A stretch of 64,000 nucleotides of DNA from NCBI RefSeq assembly GCF_016428595.1, contig NZ_JAELVQ010000006.1:62001-126000 (forward strand), given 5' to 3'. The notes under the pieces were generated by a model. The model saw only the letters and a program-made list of their open reading frames with translations, was not told the DNA's origin and made no database searches. The position numbers were made by a program, and so were the translations under genes. Source of the DNA: Snuella sedimenti (GTDB lineage Bacteria > Bacteroidota > Bacteroidia > Flavobacteriales > Flavobacteriaceae). Of this stretch, positions 1 to 9,727 are shown one piece after another. Numbering within the stretch: position 1 is the first letter of the stretch; every line of letters starts with the position of its first letter.

Positions 1-2
1 TT

Positions 3-1010
3 GGTGCCACGGTTTTCTTTACGGCCGTTATGGCTTTTATAGCTGCCAGCTATGCACTATACATGGTATTTGACAATCTTTATACTGCTATTTTCTTCGG
101 ACTTATTTGGGGTTTACTCATTTTTAACTTGGATCGGTATATTGTTTCTACCATTAAAAAAAGTGATCTTTTTACGGATGAACTTCTTCAGGCAGCTCCC
201 AGAATTGTATTGGCTGTGATTATTGCCATTGTTATAGCAAAGCCGCTAGAACTAAAAATTTTCGAAAAAGAGATCAATCAAGTATTATTAGAACAGAAAA
301 ATGAACTCACTTTGCTTAACAAACAGCAAATAGCCAAACAATTTGATCCTTCTATAGACAATCTGAATAAAGAAATCACAAGCCTCCAACAACAAATAGA
401 CACTAAGGAGGCCGAAGTAAATGCGCTATATGAAACATACATAGCAGAAGCAGAAGGCTCTGCAGGTACCAAACTAAAAGGTAAAGGACCTGTTTATAAA
501 GAAAAACGTGATAAACATGATGCGCTACTAACCGAATTACAGCAACTAAAAGCGGAGAACAAAACAAAAATAACTACTCTCGAAACACAAATTGCAGGCC
601 TTAAAGGTGATTATGAAACACAAGTCTTAACATCACAACCCATTATTAATAATTTTGATGGCTTAATGGCGCGCATTAATGCATTGAACAAACTCCCCTG
701 GCTACCTTCATTTTTTATATTTCTACTCTTTCTAGCTATTGAAACAGCTCCCATCATCGCTAAACTATTAGCTCCAAAAAGTGCTTATGATTTTAAACTC
801 GAAGACCAAGAAACGGCTGTAAAAACAATAGTACTTCAAAACAAAAGCCAAAGAGATGTATTACTGAGAACAGAAAATGCTATTAACGACCGAATTTATG
901 AAGATATAAAACAAGAGGACGAACTATACAATTACAAACGTAAAAAAGCCCGGGAACTTCTGCAGTTACAAGCTGATGCCTTTTTTAAACATCAAAAGAA
1001 CGCGCTGTAG
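3..1010 (+). CDS. DUF4407 membrane protein, 5' end outside window
   Basis: The reading frame is open from the first bases of the window, so the gene starts upstream and only its last 335 codons are visible; the ATG at 30 is internal. Visible parts are two hydrophobic segments near the start, a third just after, a long charged coiled-coil stretch (about residues 85-220 counted from position 30), a fourth hydrophobic segment containing FFIFLLFLAIETAPI, and a charged C-terminal tail. This membrane / coiled-coil / membrane layout fits the DUF4407 family, which has no known biochemical role. It is followed by 212 bases with no recognised gene or terminator. Confidence 0.75.
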   Translation, partial: GATVFFTAVMAFIAASYALYMVFDNLYTAIFFGLIWGLLIFNLDRYIVSTIKKSDLFTDELLQAAPRIVLAVIIAIVIAKPLELKIFEKEINQVLLEQKNELTLLNKQQIAKQFDPSIDNLNKEITSLQQQIDTKEAEVNALYETYIAEAEGSAGTKLKGKGPVYKEKRDKHDALLTELQQLKAENKTKITTLETQIAGLKGDYETQVLTSQPIINNFDGLMARINALNKLPWLPSFFIFLLFLAIETAPIIAKLLAPKSAYDFKLEDQETAVKTIVLQNKSQRDVLLRTENAINDRIYEDIKQEDELYNYKRKKARELLQLQADAFFKHQKNAL

Positions 1011-1222
1011 TCTTCTTTAAAATAAACACAGAAACAGCTTTTCAGAACTTAAAAATTAGTTATTTTTAGTCGATCATAACGAAGTTATCTAAGAAGTGAT
1101 TTATATTAACGTTCAGAGCAGAGCAAAGAACCTTATAATAATAAAAATTAATCTTTTAAGTAGATTCTTCATTTCATTCAGAATGAACTTTTTAGAACTC
1201 TTCATAAATTTCCTTTTAAAAA

Positions 1223-1654
1223 ATGAAAAGACTTATATGTATTCTGTGTTTAGTTGTATGTTTCAACACTCAAGCACAAACCTTAGAATCAAAAGACAAA
1301 ACAGCCATTCTTAACCTAATCGAAGACCAAAGACAAGCATGGAACAACAACGACATTGATACCTTTATGTCCAGTTATTGGAAAAGTGATTCGTTAAAAT
1401 TTTACGGTAGCAACGGGGTTACGAACGGCTGGAAAAACACCCTGGCACGTTACAAAAAGAGTTATCCTACCAAGGCGCATATGGGTCATTTGAATTTTAA
1501 AATTAATGCGGTTACAAAAATAGATGACGGTGCCTACTATGTGATGGGCGAATACCATTTAACCCGTGACATTGGTAACGCCAATGGTATTTTTATGATC
1601 ATTTTGAAAAAAATAGAAGGCGAGTGGAAAATCATTGCCGACACCTCTTGTTAA
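1223..1654 (+). CDS. secreted NTF2-like (DUF4440/SnoaL-type) protein
   Basis: A 143-residue protein with a signal peptide (about residues 1-19, ending CFNTQAQ) followed by a single NTF2-like fold of the DUF4440 kind: an N-terminal helix (IEDQRQAWNNNDIDTFMSSY), a strand-rich middle and a final strand pair with GEWKIIADTSC. Such domains bind small ligands or act as ketosteroid-isomerase-like folds; nothing here identifies a substrate. The start ATG is the one that gives a proper signal peptide. The gene converges on the M24 peptidase gene with only 9 bases between the stops, so no separate terminator fits between them. Confidence 0.7.
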   Translation: MKRLICILCLVVCFNTQAQTLESKDKTAILNLIEDQRQAWNNNDIDTFMSSYWKSDSLKFYGSNGVTNGWKNTLARYKKSYPTKAHMGHLNFKINAVTKIDDGAYYVMGEYHLTRDIGNANGIFMIILKKIEGEWKIIADTSC

Positions 1655-1663
1655 TATAACTTT

Positions 1664-2887
1664 TTAAGGTTTCGCCAAACCAAACGGATCTTCTATTGAA
1701 AGAGCGGGTTCTGTAAACCACTGAGAACCATTTTCGGACATGTAAATATGATCTTCTAAACGAACACCAAATTCATTAGGCACGCAAAGCATGGGTTCAT
1801 TACTAAAACACATACCGGGTTTTAACACCGTAGCATTCCCTTTTACAATGTACGGGTATTCATGGATATCCAATCCAATACCATGTCCAGTTCTATGGGG
1901 TAATCCTGGTAAATTATAATCAGGTCCCAAGCCATAAGATGCTATAAGCTCCCTTACCTTGCTATCGACCGCATCGCAAGTCGCTCCCAGTTGTGCTGCT
2001 TGGAAAGCAACTAGCTGCGCCTCCTTTTCTATGTTCCAGATTCGGCGTTGCAAATCGTTTGGTTCTCCAAAAACATAGGTACGTGTAATATCGGAAATAT
2101 AGTCGTGGAGTACACAACCAGTATCCACCAAAACCATATCGTTCTCCTCTAAATTTTTTGGTGATTTCACCCCATGTGGAAAAGACGAATCTACACCAAA
2201 GAGTACAATACAAAAATAAGATCCAGAGGCAATACCATAACGTTTGTGAGCTTCATGAATAAAATCTTCGACCGCTTTTGCACTTATTCCCACATGCATA
2301 ATTCTTGCTGCTGCTTTTTGTACTTCCATGGTAATATCCATGGCAACTTGCATAATAGCTATTTCTGCCGACGATTTCATTGTTCTACAACCCGAAATAA
2401 TGGCATTTGCATTCACTAAAGTGTAGGATGCCCCAACTTTTAGAATCCCATCTGTCACAAAAAAAGGTGTTGTTTCATCTATATAAATAGCACCTTCTGT
2501 TATTCCATTCTGGGATAAAACATCACAAAACAAAGCATAAGGCGATTCATGCTCGTGCCAACCATGTACTTCTCCCTCAATCTGCATAAAGTCTAAAACA
2601 GTACCTCTTTCAAATTCTGGCACTATATAATGCAATGTACCGTTTGAAAACAAAATGGCGCCAACCATACGCTCACTAACACCCCATCTCGTACCTGTAA
2701 AATAGAACAAATTGGTTCCTGCATGTAGGTAAATGGCATTTACATTTTCGGTCTTCATTAACTTACAGGCCTTATCTATTCTTGTTTGAAACTCAGCCTT
2801 TTCAATAGGTTTAGCTAAATGTGCTTTAGGCCTTATTTTATCTAATTCTTCTTGAATACTTGAACCTCCAACACCTATTGTTTTCAT
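1664..2887 (-). CDS. M24-family Xaa-Pro peptidase (prolidase-like)
   Basis: A 407-residue cytosolic protein with a creatinase-type N-terminal domain (about 30-165) and a pita-bread M24 catalytic domain (about 170-395). The five expected metal ligands are present: D255 (VDTG), D266 (SDITR), H335 (HRTGHGIG), E364 (SNEP) and E378 (RLEDH). The family cleaves dipeptides or N-terminal residues in front of proline. It is the last gene of the minus-strand hydroxyproline block, 2 bases after the S37 peptidase stop. In that setting it would release proline or hydroxyproline from small peptides. Whether it is a dipeptidase or an aminopeptidase cannot be told from sequence. Confidence 0.85.
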   Translation of the reverse strand: MKTIGVGGSSIQEELDKIRPKAHLAKPIEKAEFQTRIDKACKLMKTENVNAIYLHAGTNLFYFTGTRWGVSERMVGAILFSNGTLHYIVPEFERGTVLDFMQIEGEVHGWHEHESPYALFCDVLSQNGITEGAIYIDETTPFFVTDGILKVGASYTLVNANAIISGCRTMKSSAEIAIMQVAMDITMEVQKAAARIMHVGISAKAVEDFIHEAHKRYGIASGSYFCIVLFGVDSSFPHGVKSPKNLEENDMVLVDTGCVLHDYISDITRTYVFGEPNDLQRRIWNIEKEAQLVAFQAAQLGATCDAVDSKVRELIASYGLGPDYNLPGLPHRTGHGIGLDIHEYPYIVKGNATVLKPGMCFSNEPMLCVPNEFGVRLEDHIYMSENGSQWFTEPALSIEDPFGLAKP

Positions 2888-2889
2888 AC

Positions 2890-4215
2890 TTATTCTGTTT
2901 TTAATGGAGCTAATTGAATATTTTCACCCAACCAGCTTTGTAATTTAGCATATATTTTTTGTTGGTCTTCTTTAGAAAAGTGCTTAATTCTTGTTCTGTG
3001 ATCACCCTCCTTCAAGACCATTTTTAATGCATCGATATTCGTTTTTGGATTTGGGGCACAGGCTCCCCAAGGATCATTGGCTCCATAAATATATAAAATT
3101 CTACTGCCCTTATTCTCCACATAGCTTCTTACTGTTTTTATATACTCTGCATCATAGGTCAAATCTACATTTTTTGGAGCAAATCGCTTGTTCGATGTAC
3201 TTTTTACCATCTTTAACAAATCCGATACTGGAGAAAAATCAAATCCGTAATAACCTAATTCCACCATATGTTGATAATAAGAAGGCAATAAGTCGTAATA
3301 GGTTTCATCGTTATAAAAACTAATAGGAATTACTTTATTAAGGTAGTTAAAAAGTTCTTTGGCCGATACACTATCATTAGGAATCCCTTCACAAATACCG
3401 CCCCACTGCCAGAACGAAAAAGGAAACTCTAAAACCGCATATTCAAGAGCTTCTTCAATGCCCACCTCTGTAAAGTTCATGCTCTTTTCTTCAACAAAAG
3501 ATCTCATTTCTTTCAATACCTCTTCTCTATTTTTTAGCACCAAACGTTGAAAACCAACGATCTTTTTTCTACAATCCTTAGTTCCAACCGTATTAATTAA
3601 CTGAGTTGTTCTTATATCTTCCTGTGTGTTAATTAAGGGTGCTACGTAGGGTACTACTACATCGACATCCTTTGGGTATTTTGATTTATATATTAGTACT
3701 GTTTCACCGCCTTTACTTATTCCTGTAGAAATCCATTTATTTTTATACAAACGTTTTAGTTTATTTACGATTGTATGGTAATCTTCTATTGCCTGATCGT
3801 TTTTTAAATAGTCCCACGGTATAGGATTGGGTCTTGATTTTCCATAAAACCGGTACTCCACCATAACCTGATTGGATTTAAGGATGCTACTTAATTCGTA
3901 TGTTTTATGTTTGGCACTATACCCTTCGGTTACTAAAACAGTTGGTTGCGCATAACCTGAATGTGACACATACACATAATGATCAAAAGTGCCTTTTAAG
4001 GGGTTATCATGATCTAAAGGCTGCTTTAAAATTAGTTGATACGCTTCTTTAAAATGATCATTCACTTGTATAGCACTAATTTTGGCTGATGGGAATAAAA
4101 CCTTTAATTGTTCTTTAAAGCTTAGACCTTCTAAAGCTGTTTGACCTGTTTTACAGGAAAAAATACTGGCACTTAAAAAAAGTAGTAAAACTGTTTTTAC
4201 TATATAGTTCTTCAT
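2890..4215 (-). CDS. S37-family prolyl (tri/tetra)peptidyl aminopeptidase, lipoprotein
   Basis: A 441-residue lipoprotein: the leader ends in a lipobox with Cys21 (SIFSC), so it is exported and lipid-anchored. The body is an alpha/beta hydrolase of the S37 (PS-10) type with Ser167 in GISKGG, Asp381 in GANDPWG and His406 in EGDHRTR as the probable triad. Known S37 enzymes release short N-terminal peptides ending in proline. I start it at the ATG at 4215 because the longer frame begins with TTG two codons earlier. It sits 11 bases after the aminopeptidase P gene and 2 bases before the M24 gene. It would generate proline/hydroxyproline tripeptides outside the cytoplasm for the cytosolic peptidases next to it. 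Confidence 0.8.
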   Translation of the reverse strand: MKNYIVKTVLLLFLSASIFSCKTGQTALEGLSFKEQLKVLFPSAKISAIQVNDHFKEAYQLILKQPLDHDNPLKGTFDHYVYVSHSGYAQPTVLVTEGYSAKHKTYELSSILKSNQVMVEYRFYGKSRPNPIPWDYLKNDQAIEDYHTIVNKLKRLYKNKWISTGISKGGETVLIYKSKYPKDVDVVVPYVAPLINTQEDIRTTQLINTVGTKDCRKKIVGFQRLVLKNREEVLKEMRSFVEEKSMNFTEVGIEEALEYAVLEFPFSFWQWGGICEGIPNDSVSAKELFNYLNKVIPISFYNDETYYDLLPSYYQHMVELGYYGFDFSPVSDLLKMVKSTSNKRFAPKNVDLTYDAEYIKTVRSYVENKGSRILYIYGANDPWGACAPNPKTNIDALKMVLKEGDHRTRIKHFSKEDQQKIYAKLQSWLGENIQLAPLKTE

Positions 4216-4226
4216 AAACAACGGTT

Positions 4227-5519
4227 TTATTGTTTCATTAATGATTCGATCGCTTCTATTTCAATGGGCATGGCTTCCGTTAAATTGATATTTCCCGTTT
4301 CTGTAATCAAATAATCATTCTCCAAACGACAACCAATACCTTCTTCGGGAATATAAATTCCCGGTTCACAAGTTAATACCATCCCCTTCTCAAAAGGTCT
4401 TGAATACAAACCGACATCATGTACGTCCAGCCCTAAATGATGGGCCGTACCGTGCATAAAGTATTTTTTGTACAATGGCCTTTCGGGGTCTTGGTTGGAA
4501 ACTTCCCCAGCAGTTAACAATCCTAACTTTATTAATTCTATTTCAATTAGACTGGCCATTTGTTGTTCGTAGTCTTTAGGAACAATACCTGGTTTTAAAA
4601 GCTTACTACCTTCTTTTAAGCAATGTAAAACGGATGTATATATTTGCTTTTGTCTTTCTGAAAATTGTCCGTTTACAGGAATACAGCGGGTAGTATCGCT
4701 GTTATAATTAGCATAGCAAACGCCAAAATCCAGTAAAATCATAGCTCCATCATTACAAACCGAATCGTTACTATTATAATGCAAGGCACAAGCATTTTCC
4801 CCTGAAGCAACAATGGGCTTAAAAGCTTGTCTTGTTGCACCAGCTTTAATTAAATGGTATGTTAGTTCGGCCTCCAACTCATACTCTTTTATGTTGGGTT
4901 TACAAGATTTTAAAACGCGTTTAAAGGCATCAACACTAATGTCTGCCGCCTTTTGGATTAACGCAATCTCTTCCTTGGATTTTACTTGCCTTAATTCCCT
5001 TGTAATTTTTGCGGCTCGATAATACGCATGTAAGGGATATTTCTCCTTACACCATACAATCATTCTATCCTGTTGCGTTTCTTGATCTTTGGTAACACGC
5101 TTTAAATGCTCATTATGTCCCAAATAAAAGCCATCGGCTTCAAAGGCCATGTATTGCAAAATCATCTCAAAATCCTGTACCCACTCAACCCTTTTTACCC
5201 CTGAAATTTCTGAGGCCTTTCCTTTGGTCAATTTTTCTCCGTCCCAGATCTTTATCTGTTCACTCGTCTCCTTTACAAATAATATTTCCCTGTTTTCTGC
5301 TTTATAAGCATCGGGGTATAGGACTAAAATTGTATCTTCTTGATCGATACCGGACAAATAAAACAGGTCGTTGTTTTGGGCAAAGCCCATAACATCATCT
5401 GCATTGTTATGCTTAACATCGTTTGACGTTAAAATAGCAATGCTATTGGGAACCATTTTTGAAACAAAGTTATTTCTATTCTTTATGAATAATCTGTTAG
5501 GTACTGGGTCGTATCGCAT
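4227..5519 (-). CDS. Xaa-Pro aminopeptidase (aminopeptidase P, M24B)
   Basis: 430 residues, the usual length for bacterial aminopeptidase P. The N-terminal AMP_N domain (about 1-140) is followed by the catalytic M24 domain with metal ligands D264 (LLDFG), D275 (YNSDTTR), H360 (HGTAHHLGLDVHD), E385 (TCEPGIY) and E400 (CRLEND). It removes the first residue of peptides whose second residue is proline. Its ATG directly follows the TAG of the D-hydroxyproline dehydrogenase gene, so the two are co-transcribed and probably translationally coupled. It differs clearly from the M24 gene 1.3 kb downstream, so the operon carries two distinct M24 enzymes. Confidence 0.9.
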   Translation of the reverse strand: MRYDPVPNRLFIKNRNNFVSKMVPNSIAILTSNDVKHNNADDVMGFAQNNDLFYLSGIDQEDTILVLYPDAYKAENREILFVKETSEQIKIWDGEKLTKGKASEISGVKRVEWVQDFEMILQYMAFEADGFYLGHNEHLKRVTKDQETQQDRMIVWCKEKYPLHAYYRAAKITRELRQVKSKEEIALIQKAADISVDAFKRVLKSCKPNIKEYELEAELTYHLIKAGATRQAFKPIVASGENACALHYNSNDSVCNDGAMILLDFGVCYANYNSDTTRCIPVNGQFSERQKQIYTSVLHCLKEGSKLLKPGIVPKDYEQQMASLIEIELIKLGLLTAGEVSNQDPERPLYKKYFMHGTAHHLGLDVHDVGLYSRPFEKGMVLTCEPGIYIPEEGIGCRLENDYLITETGNINLTEAMPIEIEAIESLMKQ

Positions 5520-6767
5520 CTAAAATGTTCTATCTGGTTGAAGTGGTGATAAATCTAGTGATGTCTTTTTATCTGAAATAATTTCTGAAACCAGTTTTCC
5601 TGTTATTGTTCCCATAGTCCATCCCATCATGGCATGCCCTGTGGCTATAGTAAGGTTACTACATGCATTGGATTTACCTATATAAGGCAATCCATCAGGG
5701 GACACAGGTCGTAATCCTGAAGCAGCGTTGTCTTTTTCTTCTGGAGTTAATGATACTTCAGGATAATAGTGTGTTGCTGCATTGGCTATGGCCTCAATTC
5801 TGGTTTTATTAATCTTGTGGTTAATGCCAGCTATTTCCATAGTGCCTGCAAAACGTGTAAAACCATTCATAGGGGTTACTGCCACTTTGGCCTCTGCTAA
5901 TATGGCCGGAATTGTAATTCCTGTTGGACGATTGGTATTAATACGATAGCCTTTGCCTGCTTGCAATAGTAATTTTAACCCTATTTTTTTACTTAGCATA
6001 TAACTCCATGAACCTGCTGCCAATACAAATTCATCAGCGGTTAAGGTCTGTTTATCTGTAATTACTGAAGCAATAGCACCATTTACCAGATTTAGATCTT
6101 TAACTTGCTCATTACAGTAAAACTCTACACCAACAGCTTTTAAATGTGCTATCATTTCCTCCATAAACTCTTGGGGCGTTGTATGTGAATCACATTTATA
6201 ATAAGTTGCTCCTTTTATATTTAGTTTTACTTGAGGCTCCAATACTTTTAAGTCTTCTTTACTTATTTCACCAGCATCCAAACCTTCTTGTTTTGCAATG
6301 TGTGCTGTTTCTATTTCTTCCTCTAGCATTTTTTCGGTTTGGCACAACATCAACAAGCCTTTCTTTTCATAATGGAATGAAAAGTTTTCATCACTTTTAA
6401 TGGCATCATACAAATCTTGGCTCATCAATGATAAATCTTTAATAACCGGAATGGCTTTTTTAACATGCTTAACACTACATGACTTATTAAATGCCCATAC
6501 CCACTTTAAAAAATCGGCATCTACCCGAGGCTTAATATATAATGGGCTTGCAGGATTAAACATCCATTTCAAGCCCTTTTTCATCACTCCTGGAGCAGAC
6601 AATGGTACAATATGACTTGGGGACAAATATCCTGCATTAACATAAGATGCACCGGCATCCATATTAGACTTATCGACAACTGTAACCTTATGACCTTCTT
6701 TCTGAAGATAATAAGCGGAACATAAACCAATAATACCACCTCCTATTACAATAACATTTTTACTCAT
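5520..6767 (-). CDS. FAD-dependent D-amino-acid dehydrogenase, probably cis-4-hydroxy-D-proline dehydrogenase
   Basis: A 415-residue DadA-type FAD oxidoreductase. The dinucleotide-binding motif GGGIIG is at residues 9-14 and the acidic ribose-binding residue is D32; the C-terminal signature (SGLRPVSPDGLPYIG ... ATGHAMMGWTMG) is that of the DAO family. Alone it could oxidise several D-amino acids. Lying 12 bases after the hydroxyproline epimerase and sharing an operon with the two later pathway enzymes, it is best assigned to oxidation of cis-4-hydroxy-D-proline to pyrroline-4-hydroxy-2-carboxylate. It is a single-polypeptide type, and no partner alpha/gamma subunit genes are nearby. Confidence 0.8.
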   Translation of the reverse strand: MSKNVIVIGGGIIGLCSAYYLQKEGHKVTVVDKSNMDAGASYVNAGYLSPSHIVPLSAPGVMKKGLKWMFNPASPLYIKPRVDADFLKWVWAFNKSCSVKHVKKAIPVIKDLSLMSQDLYDAIKSDENFSFHYEKKGLLMLCQTEKMLEEEIETAHIAKQEGLDAGEISKEDLKVLEPQVKLNIKGATYYKCDSHTTPQEFMEEMIAHLKAVGVEFYCNEQVKDLNLVNGAIASVITDKQTLTADEFVLAAGSWSYMLSKKIGLKLLLQAGKGYRINTNRPTGITIPAILAEAKVAVTPMNGFTRFAGTMEIAGINHKINKTRIEAIANAATHYYPEVSLTPEEKDNAASGLRPVSPDGLPYIGKSNACSNLTIATGHAMMGWTMGTITGKLVSEIISDKKTSLDLSPLQPDRTF

Positions 6768-6779
6768 GCCCAGTTTAAT

Positions 6780-7790
6780 TTATATCACTTGAAATCCAAA
6801 AGCATACGGGTCGTCTTCAGTATCAATTGTAATGGTATTATATCCAAATACTTTAGCCCATCCCTGAATACTTGGAATAATTGCCACTTTATCTCCCAAT
6901 GTTGTTACTTCTTCAACGCGTCCAATAAATTTAGATCCTATAAAACTTTCATGAATAAAGGGTTCATGTATTTTTAATTTTCCTTTAGCATACAACTGTG
7001 CTAACCGCGCCGAAGTCCCCGTACCGCAAGGGCTTCTATCTATGGCTTTATCGCCATAAAACACGGCATTACGTCCCGAAGAACTAGGATCAATCGGGTT
7101 ACCAGTCCATAACATATGACTTACATCCCGTATGGTCGGGTTTTCGGGATGGACAAACATATCTTTGTACTTTTCGTTAATGCACTGTCGTACCACTTGG
7201 GAATATTGAATGATCTTGGAAGCAGAAAATGCATGTACGCCTTCAAAGTTAGCTTGGGGATCTACAATGGCATAATAGTTTCCACCATAAGACACATCGA
7301 ACGTAATGTCTCCCAATTCGGGGCAATTAATCGTTAACCCTTCAGCGGCTAAATAGCTCTTAACATTGGTTAGTTTTACCCACTCAACTTTATTGCCTGT
7401 TTGTTGGTATTCGATTTCAACTAAACCTGCTGGTGCTTCCATTCGTATTTTACCTGGCACTTTTGGGGTCACCAAACCTTCTTCAATAGCTATGGTTATG
7501 GTTCCAATAGTACCATGGCCGCACATGGGTAAGCAACCCGATGTTTCTATAAATAAAATAGCAAAATCATTATCTGGGTCATGTGGTGGATACAAGATAC
7601 TACCGCTCATCATGTCATGCCCTCTCGGCTCAAACATTAGGCCTTTACGAATCCAATTGTACTCTTTTAAAAAGTGCTGCCGCTTTTCGCTCATGGTATT
7701 ACCAATTAATTCTGGTCCACCTTCTTTAATAACCCGTACCGGATTGCCACAGGTATGTGCATCGATACAAACAAATGTGCTTTTACCCAT
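6780..7790 (-). CDS. 4-hydroxyproline 2-epimerase (proline racemase superfamily)
   Basis: A 336-residue proline-racemase superfamily protein with both catalytic cysteines: C90 in MCGHGTIG and C255 in DRSPCGTGTSA. The second cysteine separates it from trans-3-hydroxyproline dehydratases, which carry threonine there. It inverts C2 of trans-4-hydroxy-L-proline to give cis-4-hydroxy-D-proline, the first catabolic step. Proline racemase activity is the alternative, but the neighbouring dehydrogenase, deaminase and semialdehyde dehydrogenase favour hydroxyproline. Its ATG lies inside the last codons of the DUF885 gene (8-base overlap), which suggests translational coupling. Confidence 0.9.
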   Translation of the reverse strand: MGKSTFVCIDAHTCGNPVRVIKEGGPELIGNTMSEKRQHFLKEYNWIRKGLMFEPRGHDMMSGSILYPPHDPDNDFAILFIETSGCLPMCGHGTIGTITIAIEEGLVTPKVPGKIRMEAPAGLVEIEYQQTGNKVEWVKLTNVKSYLAAEGLTINCPELGDITFDVSYGGNYYAIVDPQANFEGVHAFSASKIIQYSQVVRQCINEKYKDMFVHPENPTIRDVSHMLWTGNPIDPSSSGRNAVFYGDKAIDRSPCGTGTSARLAQLYAKGKLKIHEPFIHESFIGSKFIGRVEEVTTLGDKVAIIPSIQGWAKVFGYNTITIDTEDDPYAFGFQVI

Positions 7791-9504
7791 TTTTTGTTTT
7801 CTTAATATAATCGATAACTCTTTTTTCTAAAATTGACAAGGTTACCGTACCTTCTTCTAATATAATTTCGTGAAATTCTCTTATGTTAAACTTATCACCC
7901 AATTCTTTTTCTGCTTTATCTCTTAATTGGCGGATTTTAATCTCCCCTATCTTATAAGATATTGCTTGTCCGGGCCAGGTAATATACCTATCTGTTTCGG
8001 TTGTTACCTCATGAATTGACAAGGCTGTGTTGGCTGCCATATAATCGATTACTTGCTGCCGCGTCCAGCCTTTGGCATGAATGCCCGTATCGACCACCAA
8101 GCGGCAAGCGCGCCACATTTCATAAGTATACTTTCCAAACTTCTCGTATGGCGTTGTATAGATACCCATTTCATCGGCCAAAGTTTCGGTATACAAAGCC
8201 CAGCCTTCCCCATAGGCTGACAAGTACAAGTTTCTTCTAAAGTTAGGTACTGTATCGGGCAGCTCATTGTTTAAAGACATTTGCAAGTGATGTCCCGGAA
8301 CCGCTTCATGGGCGGTTAAAGCAGGAATTGTATACAAGGTTCTACTTGGCAAATTATAGGTGTTCACCCAATAAAAACCTGCTTTATCTTCTTCTTTGGT
8401 TCCTGAATACCTGCCACTTGTATAATTAGGGGCAATGGCTTCTGGAACTGGTACCACGCCGTAAGGTTTCCTTGGCAAGGTTTTGAAATATTTAGGCAAC
8501 TCAGCATCAATTCTTTTTGCAATATCTCTGGCAAACATCAACAATTCCTTGGCTGTTTTGGGATAAAATTGTTCGTCTGTTCTTAGAAACTGTAAGAAAT
8601 CCGCAAAAGAACCCTCAAAACCCAATTCATCAATAATTTTCTGCATTTCCCCTTTTATTCGAGCTACTTCCTTTAATCCGATTTCATGGATGTCATCAGC
8701 AGTATATTGTGTGCTTGTCGTATAGTAATTAATTCTATTTTGATAAAACGCTTTACCATTTTTAATGGCACTTACCCCTAAACCCTTTCTTGTATTAGGA
8801 AAATATTCGGTTTCAAAAAATGTTTTAATCTTTCTATATTGATTAATGGCATTTTTCTGAACACTAACTTTAGCTGCTTTCAATATTGAGTCTTTGAACG
8901 GTATTGACAATGCCTCTGGCAAACTTAAAAAGGGTTTATAGAAATCACTTGTCGTGACATCTGAAACGATGTGCTTATCATAAGTTATTTTGTAATTACC
9001 AAATGCTTCTTTGGGTTGGGAAACACCCTCCTTTACGCCTGCCCTTAAAAGCTCTAAATTGTAGTCTACAATAGCAGGCAAGGCTTCTAATTCCCTTAGA
9101 TATTCAAGAACTCCCTTCTTATTCTTAAGTGTTTTATCTCCCATATTTCCCAAAGACAAATGAAAAGCAATTTCATTTGTTATTGGATTTAAATGCATTT
9201 TATAAGTGTTTCTATCAATTTTATCTTGCAGAACAAACAATAGCAATTCTTTGGATATCTTTTCACTTTCAGACAAGCCTTCATCTGAAACACCTCTTAA
9301 CTTTAGTATTAAACGTTTTGCGAAATCAGCTTCCGCTTGAAAAAATTTGTTCGTGTTTTCTAAAGAAGTATTTTTCTCAAAACCGTATTCTCTTGGTGTT
9401 TCATATTCCGAAATAATTAAAGCTAATTCATCACTTGGAGATACTTTAACAAAAGCGCTCATAAGCAATATCAATAAAACACCTAGAAGTTTTACGGTTT
9501 TCAT
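7783..9504 (-). CDS. DUF885 family peptidase-like protein, exported
   Basis: About 573 residues from the chosen ATG at 9504, which begins a clear signal peptide (MKTVKLLGVLLILLMSAFVK); a longer frame starts 9 codons earlier. The DUF885 signature HEAVPGHHLQ is at 399-408 and YGEGWALYTE at 431-440. The conserved His and Glu residues look like a gluzincin-type zinc site, and some relatives are annotated as dipeptidases, but activity is not established. The gene overlaps the epimerase gene by 8 bases, tying it to hydroxyproline peptide use. The 223 bases upstream contain no recognised gene and may hold a promoter, although I see no good TAnnTTTG element on this strand. Confidence 0.75.
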   Translation of the reverse strand: MKTVKLLGVLLILLMSAFVKVSPSDELALIISEYETPREYGFEKNTSLENTNKFFQAEADFAKRLILKLRGVSDEGLSESEKISKELLLFVLQDKIDRNTYKMHLNPITNEIAFHLSLGNMGDKTLKNKKGVLEYLRELEALPAIVDYNLELLRAGVKEGVSQPKEAFGNYKITYDKHIVSDVTTSDFYKPFLSLPEALSIPFKDSILKAAKVSVQKNAINQYRKIKTFFETEYFPNTRKGLGVSAIKNGKAFYQNRINYYTTSTQYTADDIHEIGLKEVARIKGEMQKIIDELGFEGSFADFLQFLRTDEQFYPKTAKELLMFARDIAKRIDAELPKYFKTLPRKPYGVVPVPEAIAPNYTSGRYSGTKEEDKAGFYWVNTYNLPSRTLYTIPALTAHEAVPGHHLQMSLNNELPDTVPNFRRNLYLSAYGEGWALYTETLADEMGIYTTPYEKFGKYTYEMWRACRLVVDTGIHAKGWTRQQVIDYMAANTALSIHEVTTETDRYITWPGQAISYKIGEIKIRQLRDKAEKELGDKFNIREFHEIILEEGTVTLSILEKRVIDYIKKTKNG

Positions 9505-9727
9505 GTAACATTGTTTGTTTTTGAATTTCATTATAAAAGGTAATTTCAGTTGTTATCAATCATGCTAGTTGAATACTATAACCGAAACAGATTTCTTAAC
9601 ACCTGTTTTCTCAATAACAATTTTACTTATTTTAATCCCAAAATTCACTTGAATTAACAGCACTTTATCAAAAAAATAAACGAATTAATCTTTTAAAAAA
9701 CTAACTTCGAAAAGTAACACTATTTTC